64,000 bases of DNA from Methylotenera sp. L2L1 (GCF_000744605.1 NZ_JQMG01000001.1:1736001-1800000), one strand, 5' to 3'. Counted from the first letter of the stretch, positions 12,938 to 21,535 are shown. Translations and numbers: made by a program. The notes: generated from the sequence alone by a model not told the origin.

Positions 12938-13279
12938 TTGAAAGCCCTCACGCTAATTTTTGTGATTCTGATTGCCTTGTTACAATATCCATTGTGGCTT
13001 GGTAAAGGTAGCTGGTTACGCGTGTGGGACTTAAATCGTCAAGTTGCACTCCAGCAAGAAAAAAATGTCACTTTAAAAGCACGTAATGGTACGTTAGAGG
13101 CCGAAGTGCGAGATCTAAAGAGTGGGCAGGCTGCGATTGAAGAGCGTGCGCGTAGTGAGCTTGGTATGATTAAACAAGATGAAGTGTTTTATCAGGTGAT
13201 AGACCAGCCACTGCCTCAAGCGTTGCCAGTTCCAACACCAGCACCTCAGGCTGGACAGTCCGCACCTGAGATTCCGTAA
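12938..13279 (+). CDS. ftsB: Cell division protein FtsB
   Basis: 113 residues, starting at TTG (12938), which gives the expected short cytoplasmic start before the membrane helix. One N-terminal transmembrane segment (about residues 2-20), then a periplasmic leucine-zipper-like coiled coil (about 30-75) containing the family pattern [16 protein letters not shown] and [12 protein letters not shown], then the DEVFYQV segment. FtsB joins FtsL and FtsQ in the divisome. The C-terminal 30 residues are a low-complexity Pro/Ala/Gln tail. Position after eno is the normal one for betaproteobacteria. Confidence 0.93.
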   Translation: MKALTLIFVILIALLQYPLWLGKGSWLRVWDLNRQVALQQEKNVTLKARNGTLEAEVRDLKSGQAAIEERARSELGMIKQDEVFYQVIDQPLPQALPVPTPAPQAGQSAPEIP

Positions 13280-13312
13280 CTAATCTTTTCTAGCTTAAAT
13301 TTCGGTTTGAAC

Positions 13313-13332
13313 TAGCTGACTGCAGTCAGCTA
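13313..13332. other. Perfect 20-bp palindrome between convergent ftsB and ygfZ
   Basis: TAGCTGACTG followed directly by its reverse complement CAGTCAGCTA. As RNA it forms an 8-bp stem with a TGCA loop in either direction, but no T-run is attached. Position between two converging genes suggests transcript-end structure. Confidence 0.4.
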
Positions 13333-13428
13333 CGTAGTTAATCTAAGCCACCCCTTCACAGTCACTTCAACATCAAATTTTTATTAATGACAGATACTGC
13401 CATTGATAAAGTAGCGATGAAGCTTAGT

Positions 13429-14424
13429 CTAAAGCGGGTAGGGTAATGCTTGAATCGCTAATGCCTTGCCATCGATCAATAGTTGATTGTTATTAACATG
13501 CTCGGATCTGATTTCAGCAAGCAAGTCGTAGCCACCATTGGGGGAGACGGCACTTCGTACTACCTTGCCAATCGGTTCGTTGGCAGCATTCAGCACATTA
13601 TCACCAGGGGTGGGTTGTATAGTGTGATCTAAATGCGCTAAGTATGTGCGGCGCTTGATGCTACCTAGATAATGTGTGCGGGCGACAATTTCCTGACCTG
13701 TGTAACAACCTTTTTTAAAGTTGATACCGCCTATTAAATCCAGATTTAACATTTGTGGAACAAACTCTTCTTGTGTAGCAAGTTTTACATCTGGAATGCC
13801 AGCTTGTATCTCTAACCATTCCCAATGTGAGGCATCAGTCACGGTTGCATGCAATGATAAAGCGTTCCAAATAGTTTGCGCTTGGCTGATGTCTGTGAAG
13901 ATCTCAAACCGTCCATGTTTGCTTGGCAGTTTAAGTAATGCAGCGTTTTCAAGTGATACTAACTCATAGTCATTTTGCGGTACTTTTGAGAATAGCGTAT
14001 TTAGTAGTTCGCTAGCCTTGGCGCCGCTTAATCCAATCTTAATGATGGAGTCACTTACATCTTGTATTTCTACCTTACTACGCATCACGTACATTTTAAG
14101 CCGTTTAGCCACTGCTGCGACTAGTTCTGCTGGCATTTGTAAATGAATGTGGTCATGATGCGAGAATGCTAAAAACAGCGCGAGCATACGACCTTTGGGT
14201 GTGCAGTAGCCGGAGTAATGTGCTGTGCTGCCGTTTAATAGTTTGATGTCGTTAGTGACTTGACCCTGCAGAAAATTAAACGCATCAGCACCATCAATTT
14301 GTAATAGGCCTAAATGAGAGAGGTCACACAAAACGGTTTCATGGTCCAACAATGGCGAGGCCTCTCCTGTATTCTTTGGAGAAACTGATGTTTGAATAAA
14401 TTGATGCCATTGTTGATTGCTCAT
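13429..14424 (-). CDS. ygfZ: YgfZ/GcvT-like folate-binding protein (Fe-S cluster maintenance)
   Basis: 331 residues. Folate-dependent protein that supports repair or assembly of certain Fe-S enzymes. The hallmark KGCYTGQEIVAR with its conserved cysteine is present near residues 237-248, and the N-terminal domain has LCDLSHLGLLQIDGADAFNFLQGQ, typical of the GcvT fold without glycine-cleavage chemistry. It is transcribed leftward, divergent from a ygfX-like gene; in enterics ygfZ also neighbours ygfX. No sdhE homologue is seen here. Confidence 0.9.
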   Translation of the reverse strand: MSNQQWHQFIQTSVSPKNTGEASPLLDHETVLCDLSHLGLLQIDGADAFNFLQGQVTNDIKLLNGSTAHYSGYCTPKGRMLALFLAFSHHDHIHLQMPAELVAAVAKRLKMYVMRSKVEIQDVSDSIIKIGLSGAKASELLNTLFSKVPQNDYELVSLENAALLKLPSKHGRFEIFTDISQAQTIWNALSLHATVTDASHWEWLEIQAGIPDVKLATQEEFVPQMLNLDLIGGINFKKGCYTGQEIVARTHYLGSIKRRTYLAHLDHTIQPTPGDNVLNAANEPIGKVVRSAVSPNGGYDLLAEIRSEHVNNNQLLIDGKALAIQALPYPL

Positions 14425-14487
14425 GTTAACCTTTTGTATTATTGCTTAGTATTAATAGACCATTTAAAACATATTGCTGATTATAAC

Positions 14488-14943
14488 GTGAAGCCTCTCG
14501 ACCTGAATTTCAAGCCCTCATTTATTTTATCTACTGCGATATTCCTAATGAGTGTCATGAGTAGCTGGATTGTTTATGTGGTTAACCTATCTTTATTTAT
14601 ACAGAGTTTGTTTTTATTGTTGATTTGGCTGGCGGCTACCTATGCCATTATTGGAGACGGGTTGCTGTTGTTACCGTGGTCACCGGCAAGGCTTCATATT
14701 AACGCTAAGAATGAATTGAATGTTATTCGAAAGAATGGTCAGCTTTTAAGCGATGTGTCATTAAAGAGTCACAGCGTGGTCACGCCGGTGCTGACGATTG
14801 TTCATTTCTTACCTAAACATACCACATGGTTTCAACGTCTGTTCAGCCAGCGACTTGTGATTTTGCCTGATAGCGTGGATGCAGAAGCGTTTAGGCAGCT
14901 TAGAGTATGGTTGCTTTGGGGACAAAAGCGCAAACAGCGTTAG
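14488..14943 (+). CDS. ygfX: YgfX-like two-helix membrane protein
   Basis: I place the start at GTG 14488 (151 residues, MKPLDLNFKPS...) because the longer open frame from TTG 14392 would run inside the oppositely oriented ygfZ. The protein has a short cytoplasmic start, two adjacent transmembrane helices (about residues 12-55) and a soluble C-terminal half with the SARLHI-type strand region and a final RQLRVWLLWGQ. This is the layout of YgfX/CptA, and the neighbourhood of ygfZ supports it. Sequence identity to the enteric protein is weak, so the name is provisional. Enteric YgfX affects cell-shape proteins and pairs with SdhE. Confidence 0.6.
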   Translation: MKPLDLNFKPSFILSTAIFLMSVMSSWIVYVVNLSLFIQSLFLLLIWLAATYAIIGDGLLLLPWSPARLHINAKNELNVIRKNGQLLSDVSLKSHSVVTPVLTIVHFLPKHTTWFQRLFSQRLVILPDSVDAEAFRQLRVWLLWGQKRKQR

Positions 14944-14961
14944 ATGGTTTTATCTAACGCT
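14936..14961 (+). terminator. Perfect 10-bp hairpin at the ygfX stop
   Basis: AGCGTTAGAT (14936-14945), 6-nt loop, ATCTAACGCT (14952-14961); the ygfX TAG is within the left arm. T-rich sequence follows but with no uninterrupted T-run. Probable transcript end between ygfX and the converging mxa block. Confidence 0.45.
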
Positions 14962-15042
14962 ATGTTTCGCGCTTTATTTTGACACTTGACCCCCCCTAGT
15001 TAATCACATTAAGTAATGTCTTAAGTGATTGCTTAGATGAAA

Positions 15043-16041
15043 TTACGTTTCTTTTTTAATCGCTTGTCTGCGATTAATTAGATTACGCCAGTGCATTTTT
15101 AACTCATTGACCGGATGTTTTGGCAAGTAAGCGAATATAAATAACACGCCTGCTAACGTCGCCAATATCCAGCGTAACTCAAAGTTGGCGTTATCACGGC
15201 GTGCAGGTTTTTGTTTTTTCATTGCATTGAGTATTGATGACACGCTATCAGCACGCACATACATACCATTAATTTCTTTGGCAAGATCTTGTAAGTATGT
15301 TTCGTCTAACTTAGATAAGTATCGGTCACTCTCACCATTAGCAATGCTATCGTTTCTAGAGCCTATATTGGCTTCTGATATCTGCGCAATACCAGGCTGC
15401 ATCGCGAAGCTTTCGTTGGCCCAATAACCAATCAGCTGGTTATGCTCATCAAATTTTGGGATAGGGGTGCCTTTGTCCGAACCTACACCAACCAGTAGCC
15501 AGTCATCACCACCTTGAAAAGCACTTAAGTCTTCTCGATTAAAAACATGTAACTTAGGTGCTTCCTCACCATCTGTGAAAAACACTACTTGTGCTGGTGC
15601 TGGAAAAGAGCGGATGGTTTTAGCCAATACTGGCATGCTCGCCCTGATCCTACTATTGCCAGACCAGCCCGTGCGCCAGTCAAAATGATCAATGGTGTCG
15701 TTAATCGCATCAAAGTTCTCGCAGACTTCAATCGGTGTATACAGTGCAGCAACGCTTACCCCTGCAAACAAACCAATACTGACGTTAGTGCCGCATGGTA
15801 GCTCACTCACCAGTTTATGTAATGTATCTTGTATATACACTAAACGTGACACTGGTTTTCCATTGAGTGTTTTATCTACCACATTCATGCTTTGTGAAAT
15901 ATCCACAGCAAATATGTAGCTATAGATGTTGCGCTTAACTGGAATCGTCGGATTAAATAATGCGATGACTAATAGTATAAAAGCAGCGAGCAACAGACTT
16001 ACATCTTTGCGGTGACGTAAATAATTATAAATTGGATGCAT
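15043..16041 (-). CDS. mxaL: MxaL-like von Willebrand factor A protein (methanol dehydrogenase maturation)
   Basis: 332 residues, last gene of the leftward mxa block. One N-terminal membrane helix (about 14-32), then a periplasmic VWA domain with the MIDAS motif DISQS (Asp47-Ser49-Ser51), the later TDGEEAP, and a second membrane helix near the C-terminus (about 287-305). In methylotrophs MxaA, MxaK and MxaL are needed for calcium insertion into periplasmic PQQ methanol dehydrogenase. By domain alone it could be a BatA/BatB protein; order R-S-A-C-K-L and the methylotroph context decide for MxaL. No mxaD follows: the next gene is ygfX on the other strand. Confidence 0.82.
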   Translation of the reverse strand: MHPIYNYLRHRKDVSLLLAAFILLVIALFNPTIPVKRNIYSYIFAVDISQSMNVVDKTLNGKPVSRLVYIQDTLHKLVSELPCGTNVSIGLFAGVSVAALYTPIEVCENFDAINDTIDHFDWRTGWSGNSRIRASMPVLAKTIRSFPAPAQVVFFTDGEEAPKLHVFNREDLSAFQGGDDWLLVGVGSDKGTPIPKFDEHNQLIGYWANESFAMQPGIAQISEANIGSRNDSIANGESDRYLSKLDETYLQDLAKEINGMYVRADSVSSILNAMKKQKPARRDNANFELRWILATLAGVLFIFAYLPKHPVNELKMHWRNLINRRQAIKKET

Positions 16042-16087
16042 AATGAATCAATCAGTCTTAGTTTTCAGTTGGATTTCATTCATCGAT

Positions 16088-16681
16088 TTAAGGTAAGCCA
16101 ACAGGGATGTTACCCATAATCAAGCCCGGCGAGTCACTATCGCCAACACCTGGAGTTGGGTTCTCTGGCAACATTGTTAGCAAGCGATCTAGGTTATGTC
16201 GCGCTCTCCAGTTACTGCTGTCTTGTCTTAAAGAGAGTTGATACGCTGTTTTAGCTTGCATCAGCAAATATTCAGCTTCATCACGCACGGTCATATTGGT
16301 ACCAGCAATGGCAAGGCCGCGCCTGAAAAAGATATTACCTAAGTTATATTGAATCGCCGCTTTTTGCTCAACCGTTGCACCATTCAGCGCTTTGTTAAAT
16401 AACAGCGTAGCTTCTTTATAGCGCTCATTTTTTGCTAACCAGTAAGCCGTCGAGAATTTAGCCTCAAAACTTTGTAAGTCAGTTTTTGGTTGTTTACCTG
16501 TGCTGACGGCTGTGTTGAACGCTTCAATCTGCTGAATGCGATTAAAGTAGTAAATGCTAGTAACAGCGGCTATTAGTGCTGAGCTAATGAATAGCCATGA
16601 CAGGACTTTCACATTAAAAAAGTGGGTTAATTTTTTTATTGAAATAAGATTCACTGTTGTATTTTTAATGGTTAATGCCAT
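16088..16681 (-). CDS. mxaK: MxaK-like membrane-anchored TPR protein
   Basis: 197 residues. One N-terminal hydrophobic helix (about 28-46) and a periplasmic part with TPR-like helices (FSTAYWLAKNERYKEATLLFNKAL, then QYNLGNIFFRRGLAI) ending in a Pro/Gly-rich tail. Its ATG overlaps the end of mxaC by 10 bp and it is followed by mxaL after 46 bp. The protein is assigned to MxaK from size, topology and position between the two VWA genes. MxaK is associated with calcium insertion into methanol dehydrogenase; molecular role unknown. Confidence 0.78.
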   Translation of the reverse strand: MALTIKNTTVNLISIKKLTHFFNVKVLSWLFISSALIAAVTSIYYFNRIQQIEAFNTAVSTGKQPKTDLQSFEAKFSTAYWLAKNERYKEATLLFNKALNGATVEQKAAIQYNLGNIFFRRGLAIAGTNMTVRDEAEYLLMQAKTAYQLSLRQDSSNWRARHNLDRLLTMLPENPTPGVGDSDSPGLIMGNIPVGLP

Positions 16682-17661
16682 GTTGTCACCTCAATTCTTT
16701 TAACGCCCAGTAAGAGTGCAATCATGATGGCTGCAATCATGAAGCAGATGTTTGAGTAATCTCGTCCCGGTATTTTTTCAAAATATTTAATGGGTTTCTT
16801 TTCACGATTATTAATATCGTTCATTGCGAGTTGAAGCGATTTAGGATCTTCTGCCTCGTAAGCTCTAAATGGCGTTTTGAATTTTTGAAAGAATTCATGT
16901 AGCTCAATTTGTGCAGGCAATGGCTGGTCTTCAACAGGCACATAGCTCGTATCAAAAATACTAAGCCCGCCAGGCTGACGTAACACAATCCAATATAAGC
17001 TGATATTTAAACGCTCAAACCAGTCTTTAATTTTTTGTTGTGTGTTGGCATCTACCCGGCCAGCACCATCCGAAAGCAAAATGACTGCACGTGAGCCAGA
17101 GTCTGGAATCTTATCGAATAATCCAGCGCTACTGGTTAATCCACTGCCGATGTTGGTTTGAAACAGTGCGTTACCTGCAGTTGCTTGTACCGCAGCAATA
17201 ATCGCTTTTTTGTTCTCGCTTAGCGGTAATACATACATGGCAGAGTTGCTAAATGTGATCATGCCAAACATGTCTTGCTGACGTGATTTTACAAAAGCGG
17301 TGATAAGCCTAGCTGCCGCGACTGATTTTGTTTCACCTACAGTCACATTGCCTGTACTGTCTGTAGAGCCAGAGAACGGGTCGTCCATACTTGCACTTCG
17401 ATCTAGTACCAACGCGATTTGTGCACCAATGCCAATACGTTCTACTTTTTGCTCCGTGGTATGCGGCGCAGCTAAGCCTAATATGATAAAAATCAGGGTT
17501 AATACAGCCAATATTTTTAGAATTAGACTAATTAAATTAGATAATGGGTCGATAGGGAGCATGTCCACCCAAGAGTAGTGCTTGGCGTGAGCGCGCTGTA
17601 ATAGCAGGGGTAAAAGTGCTAGTGGTAGTAGCCATAATACCCATGGGTGAGAAAAAACCAT
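16672..17661 (-). CDS. mxaC: MxaC-like von Willebrand factor A protein
   Basis: 329 residues. Two N-terminal hydrophobic helices (about 5-22 and 45-65), a VWA domain with MIDAS motif DRSAS (Asp87-Ser89-Ser91), SDGAGRV later in the domain, and a C-terminal helix (about 305-322). The topology of helices flanking a VWA domain matches BatA and MxaC; the mxaA gene begins only 3 bp upstream and mxaK overlaps it by 10 bp, so the genes are tightly coupled. It probably acts at the periplasmic face during methanol dehydrogenase maturation. Confidence 0.82.
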   Translation of the reverse strand: MVFSHPWVLWLLPLALLPLLLQRAHAKHYSWVDMLPIDPLSNLISLILKILAVLTLIFIILGLAAPHTTEQKVERIGIGAQIALVLDRSASMDDPFSGSTDSTGNVTVGETKSVAAARLITAFVKSRQQDMFGMITFSNSAMYVLPLSENKKAIIAAVQATAGNALFQTNIGSGLTSSAGLFDKIPDSGSRAVILLSDGAGRVDANTQQKIKDWFERLNISLYWIVLRQPGGLSIFDTSYVPVEDQPLPAQIELHEFFQKFKTPFRAYEAEDPKSLQLAMNDINNREKKPIKYFEKIPGRDYSNICFMIAAIMIALLLGVKRIEVTTWH

Positions 17662-17664
17662 GGT

Positions 17665-18657
17665 TTATGCTCCAGCTTTATTGGTGGTTGGAATCAATCC
17701 ACGTTCGCAATCGCGGCATTGTTTTGTAAACTTCAGTAACCATTGTGATGGATTATTACCTACGCTATGTTGCGCATTAGGTTCAAAGTAAACTTGACGT
17801 GAAAGACCAAAAAACTGAGATATTTCGGACTTGATATGTAAGAAATTAGGATTGTTCTTGAGGAACTCATCTAAATTGTCATTGAAAACACTCATCTTTG
17901 CCGTTTGGTTAAGCGATAAATGAACTGCTGAGATTGCTTGTTTAAGCCCTGACTCGTTGTTAGGCAGCTTTTTAATGGTTCGGTAAGCCTTCGCAAAGTT
18001 ACCGCCCATGCGTGGTAGCCATGCGTGTTTGCCCAATATATAAAGCAGGGCAAGTAAGCTTAATGCAAGTACGCTAACTGCTACTTTAAGCCATTTTCTT
18101 TCTTGCTCATCTTTGATTAACAAAGGCTCAAGAAACGGGCTCATATTGTTTTCTACTTTAACCTGTCCGAAAATTGAGAGTGGTGAAACTGCAATATCCA
18201 AACTAGGAATGCGATATTTGACCAATTGCTTATTGTTCTTTGTATTAATTAAATTCAAATACTCAGGGCCTAACGCAACATTTTTAGCCACAACACTATT
18301 AGTAAATACCTGATAAGCAAGTTTAATTTTGTGCGTGGTAAAGTCTTTGTGCTCAGCTTTACTATGTTCAATATTTTTTAATTCAATACCGATGACTTTT
18401 CCTCTGTAACGCTTTTCGTAGCCGACAATCGGTAAAGAAGTTTCAATCAGTTTGTACGGCGCATTAATCGTGAGTGTTACTTCTCTTTCAATGACGTCAC
18501 CGATGGTATATCCAACACGTTTAGATGGATCGATTGTACTGATGCTCACCACACCTTCATCGACATCAGGGAGTGATTGACTGTCAATCGCTAGCGCCTG
18601 TTGTGAGGTGATGCTCAGAATGGCTGTAAGTAGTAGGTCTCTAAAATATTTTGTCAT
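17665..18657 (-). CDS. mxaA: MxaA-like periplasmic/membrane protein
   Basis: 330 residues. Signal peptide (about residues 1-23, ending LAIDSQ), a periplasmic domain rich in beta strands, one membrane helix (about 193-212, VLALSLLALLYILG), and a cytoplasmic C-terminal helical part with CRDCERG at the end. No enzymatic motif is visible. Position between mxaS (18-bp gap) and mxaC (3-bp gap) and overall plan agree with MxaA, one of the proteins needed for calcium incorporation into methanol dehydrogenase in Methylobacterium. Confidence 0.78.
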   Translation of the reverse strand: MTKYFRDLLLTAILSITSQQALAIDSQSLPDVDEGVVSISTIDPSKRVGYTIGDVIEREVTLTINAPYKLIETSLPIVGYEKRYRGKVIGIELKNIEHSKAEHKDFTTHKIKLAYQVFTNSVVAKNVALGPEYLNLINTKNNKQLVKYRIPSLDIAVSPLSIFGQVKVENNMSPFLEPLLIKDEQERKWLKVAVSVLALSLLALLYILGKHAWLPRMGGNFAKAYRTIKKLPNNESGLKQAISAVHLSLNQTAKMSVFNDNLDEFLKNNPNFLHIKSEISQFFGLSRQVYFEPNAQHSVGNNPSQWLLKFTKQCRDCERGLIPTTNKAGA

Positions 18658-18675
18658 GATTAGTTTTTAATTGGC

Positions 18676-19536
18676 TTAGGCGGCTACAAATTGGTGAAAG
18701 TATTCTGTCAGGGAGTCTGCGTCGAACTCACCTTCTACATAAAAAGGCGGCATGTCAAAGCGCATGAACAGCTCATAGATTTCATTGCGTCTATTTTCAA
18801 AAGATTGCACGATTTTTTCACGTAATTCTTTCCGTAAAAACAAGGTACGCTTTTCCCCAGTTTCAGCGTCATCAACATTTACTAAACCAAATTCTGGCAA
18901 GTTTTTATATTCAGCCGAGTCCCATAACACAATCGGTACGATATGGTGACGTAACAGGTTGGATAATGCTTCTTCCAGTAAGGTATTTGGCATGTGAAAA
19001 TCTGAAATCAGAAAGACTAAGGAGCGTTCACGCGGTAAATAACGATAAACTTCAGTAATGCCATTGCAGTTTACTTGTGCAGGGTGAAAGTCTTTCAGTG
19101 ACTCAGCCAGCGAGATTGCATGGTGGGACTTGAATGAGGTCATGCTAATCCAGTCTTCACGTACTTTTTCATCAAAGCCGATAAAACCAAACGGATCATG
19201 ATGTTCACTGGCCGACTGTGCAATCGACTCTGATATTTCAGCCGCTAGCTTGATTTTTCTTTTTTTAGCACCAAAATTCATACTGCCTGATAAGTCGCAG
19301 ATGACATAAACAGGCGTAGCACTTTTTTGGTTAAACAGGCGTACATATACTTGCTCAAGTGGATCACGTATGGTTTGACGTATATCGATGCGACGTGGGT
19401 CTGGGTAAGAAAGCAACGTCGTGTGCCCACGAAACTCCATGCCCATACCACGTTGCGTACTGGCGTGTCTGCCTGGATGGCGTACGCGCGATCTCCAGCT
19501 AACGTGGTAGTCAAAAGATTTAATATTTTCAATCAT
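18676..19536 (-). CDS. mxaS: MxaS-like DUF58 protein
   Basis: 286 residues, cytoplasmic, no membrane helix. DUF58 proteins have a VWA-like fold; the MIDAS-type motif DLSGSM begins at Asp81, preceded by the family blocks GRHASTQRGMGMEFRG and DPRRIDIRQTIR. The usual partner is a MoxR-type AAA ATPase, here mxaR, 183 bp upstream. It is assigned as MxaS from position in the R-S-A-C-K-L order. The ATG has only a weak ribosome-binding site (GGATTTTT directly before). Confidence 0.8.
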   Translation of the reverse strand: MIENIKSFDYHVSWRSRVRHPGRHASTQRGMGMEFRGHTTLLSYPDPRRIDIRQTIRDPLEQVYVRLFNQKSATPVYVICDLSGSMNFGAKKRKIKLAAEISESIAQSASEHHDPFGFIGFDEKVREDWISMTSFKSHHAISLAESLKDFHPAQVNCNGITEVYRYLPRERSLVFLISDFHMPNTLLEEALSNLLRHHIVPIVLWDSAEYKNLPEFGLVNVDDAETGEKRTLFLRKELREKIVQSFENRRNEIYELFMRFDMPPFYVEGEFDADSLTEYFHQFVAA

Positions 19537-19628
19537 AAAAATCCAACATAAAAATCAAACATTGCAATTCAATGGATGGGTGATTTTCAACACCATTTCT
19601 TTAGTGATTAGATTGCTAAGTGTCAAAA

Positions 19629-19669
19629 ATCTAGCAGGGGTTTTGCAAGGGCATGACTACCTGCTAGAT
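19629..19669. other. Hairpin between mxaR and mxaS
   Basis: ATCTAGCAGG (19629-19638) and CCTGCTAGAT (19660-19669), perfect 10-bp arms with a 21-nt loop, inside the 183-bp mxaR-mxaS gap. A second palindrome, CACCTTAAATTTAAGGTG (19710-19727), spans the mxaR stop codon. Confidence 0.45.
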
Positions 19670-19719
19670 AACGACTTAAACTTTAAATAACAACCTAAAT
19701 TCTAAATAACACCTTAAAT

Positions 19720-20736
19720 TTAAGGTGCCGAAACTGCATTCATAATGCCCGATAACATTTCACGTGCAATTTCAGTGCGGCGCATTTCATACACTGGGCT
19801 AAACACCAAGCGATGCGCAATTGTTGAGTGAAATACTGCATGGATATCGTCAGGTAGCACTGCATTACGGTTGTTTAGCCATGCATTGACACGTGCTGCA
19901 CGCAACATCATGCTCATGCCGCGAGGGCTGGCACCAGACAGTACAAGGCGATTCATATCAACACCAGACACTTTTACACCATAATCAAGCGGTGTTTTTG
20001 TGGCTTTCCACAAATTCAGTGCGTATTTTTTGAGTGTGTCGCTGGCTTCAATGCTTTTCTGAATCACGCTTGAGAATGCATTTAAGTCATCAAATTGAAG
20101 TACATCAGGTTTTACCGTATCCACTAATGCATCTACGTTGTGGAATTTAGTGTCAAACACCAATGCTTCCATGATGTCGTCGTCATTTGGCACCACAATT
20201 GGAATCTCCATCATAAAGCGGTCACGTGCTGCAGATGGGATTTCAAACGTTTCTTCTTTTTCCACTTGGTTGCGGTCGGCAAACACAATCATATGTGGGA
20301 AGTAGTGTTCGGTATTAAATGCGGACAAGCTACGTTCAGCCATGACGCGTAGTAATAAAGAGTGCACCTGTGGTCGGGCGCGGTTAATCTCATTGAAGAA
20401 GAATACAGATAGATTTTCACCAGACATCAGTAATGGGCCTGGGCTCACATGAGGCTTGCCATCTTCACCAAGATAAGTGTGATAAACCAAATCATTAGGC
20501 ATTAAATCGATAGTGCCTTCGATACGCTGATAGCCACCACCAATGCCGCGTGTAAAAGCGCGTAACAGCGTGGTTTTACCTACACCCACATCACCTTCAA
20601 GCAATACGTGACCGCGCGCAAAAATTGAAGTGGTAATTAGTCTAATTGGCGTTTGTTGGCCAACTACAACTTTATTGACTTCAGACTCTAAGGTAAGCGC
20701 ATGATTGCGCCAATCAGCTAGTTGAACATCACTCAT
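19720..20736 (-). CDS. mxaR: MxaR (MoxR-type AAA+ ATPase)
   Basis: 338 residues. MoxR AAA+ family, first gene of the leftward block. Walker A GDVGVGKTT at residues 48-56. The Walker B region reads VFFFNEINRARPQ, with Asn115 where most MoxR proteins have Asp (DEINRAP). The sensor 1 region reads FADRNQVEKEETFEIPSAARDRF in place of the common ATQNP...LDRF form, so this is a divergent subfamily. The winged C-terminal part has SGASPRGMSMMLRAARVNAWL. Good AGGAA site before the ATG. With MxaS it probably remodels or activates the methanol dehydrogenase assembly machinery. Confidence 0.86.
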   Translation of the reverse strand: MSDVQLADWRNHALTLESEVNKVVVGQQTPIRLITTSIFARGHVLLEGDVGVGKTTLLRAFTRGIGGGYQRIEGTIDLMPNDLVYHTYLGEDGKPHVSPGPLLMSGENLSVFFFNEINRARPQVHSLLLRVMAERSLSAFNTEHYFPHMIVFADRNQVEKEETFEIPSAARDRFMMEIPIVVPNDDDIMEALVFDTKFHNVDALVDTVKPDVLQFDDLNAFSSVIQKSIEASDTLKKYALNLWKATKTPLDYGVKVSGVDMNRLVLSGASPRGMSMMLRAARVNAWLNNRNAVLPDDIHAVFHSTIAHRLVFSPVYEMRRTEIAREMLSGIMNAVSAP

Positions 20737-20804
20737 TGAAAATTCCTGTATTTTTTGAAATGGTTGTAATAGAACTTAAATACATAGTAAACGTTTTTTT
20801 ATTA

Positions 20805-20828
20805 GGGGTAAACAGATCTGTATACCCC
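20805..20828. promoter_or_regulatory. Near-palindrome upstream of mxaR, candidate operator
   Basis: GGGGTA, one base, ACAGATCTGT, one base, TACCCC: 24 bp with 11 of 12 pairs symmetrical. It lies 69 bp upstream of the mxaR ATG and about 190 bp from fabA on the other side. Size and symmetry are those of a dimeric regulator site; the regulator is unknown. Confidence 0.45.
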
Positions 20829-21019
20829 TTTGCTAAATATATCCTAAATATTGAATTAAATCGTTAAAAAGTGAATAAAAGTAGTAATAAAAAGAGAATA
20901 TCGCTTTCGTAAAAATGGTTTTCCAGCGAAAATAGCGAAAGTTAAATCAAGTGCTTGTATTAAACATCGCTTGATTGGGTTCAAATAGACGTTTAAAACT
21001 CATTTACAAAGTCAAAATT

Positions 21020-21535
21020 ATGCAAAGACAAAATAGTTTCACAAAAGAAGAATTACTCAAATGTGGTCGCGGTGAAATGTTTGGTGAGGGTAATGCGCAA
21101 TTGCCTTTGCCGCCAATGTTGATGTTTGATCGTATTGTTTCAATCACTGAAGATGGTGGTAAATACGGCAATGGCCAGATCGTTGCAGAGTTAGATATCA
21201 CCCCTGATTTATGGTTCTTTGAATGTCACTTTACAGGTGACCCTGTGATGCCGGGCTGCCTAGGTTTAGATGCTATGTGGCAGTTGGTTGGGTTTTATCT
21301 AGGTTGGATGGGTGGCCCGGGACGAGGCCGTGCATTAGGTGCGGGTGAAGTGAAATTTACCGGTCAAGTGTTACCAACTGCTAAAAAAGCAACTTACACC
21401 ATCGACTTAAAGCGCGTCATTATGCGTAAGCTAGTGATGGGTATTGCTGATGCAACTATGCAAATTGATGGCCGCGAGATTTATGCAGCAACAGATTTGC
21501 GCGTTGGTTTATTTACGCGCACGGATAATTTCTAG
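21020..21535 (+). CDS. fabA: 3-hydroxydecanoyl-ACP dehydratase/isomerase
   Basis: Dehydrates 3-hydroxydecanoyl-ACP and isomerises trans-2 to cis-3-decenoyl-ACP, starting unsaturated fatty acid synthesis. With ATG at 21020 the product has 171 residues, like E. coli FabA; an upstream TTG would add 15 unlikely residues. Active-site His70 lies in [22 protein letters not shown] and Asp84 in GLDAMW, the pair that marks FabA. fabB follows after 56 bp, the common fabAB pairing that makes the pathway complete. Confidence 0.96.
   Translation: MQRQNSFTKEELLKCGRGEMFGEGNAQLPLPPMLMFDRIVSITEDGGKYGNGQIVAELDITPDLWFFECHFTGDPVMPGCLGLDAMWQLVGFYLGWMGGPGRGRALGAGEVKFTGQVLPTAKKATYTIDLKRVIMRKLVMGIADATMQIDGREIYAATDLRVGLFTRTDNF

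Noticed and set aside
14392-14487. Upstream extension of the ygfX-like gene from TTG 14392
   Set aside because: It would overlap the start of the oppositely oriented ygfZ and adds residues with no family likeness; GTG 14488 is preferred.
15043-20736. Interpretation of the VWA/MoxR/DUF58 genes as a Bat (aerotolerance) operon
   Set aside because: Gene order, the signal-peptide protein in third place (MxaA-like), the small TPR gene between the VWA genes and the methylotroph context fit mxaRSACKL better. A tree of the VWA proteins would settle it.
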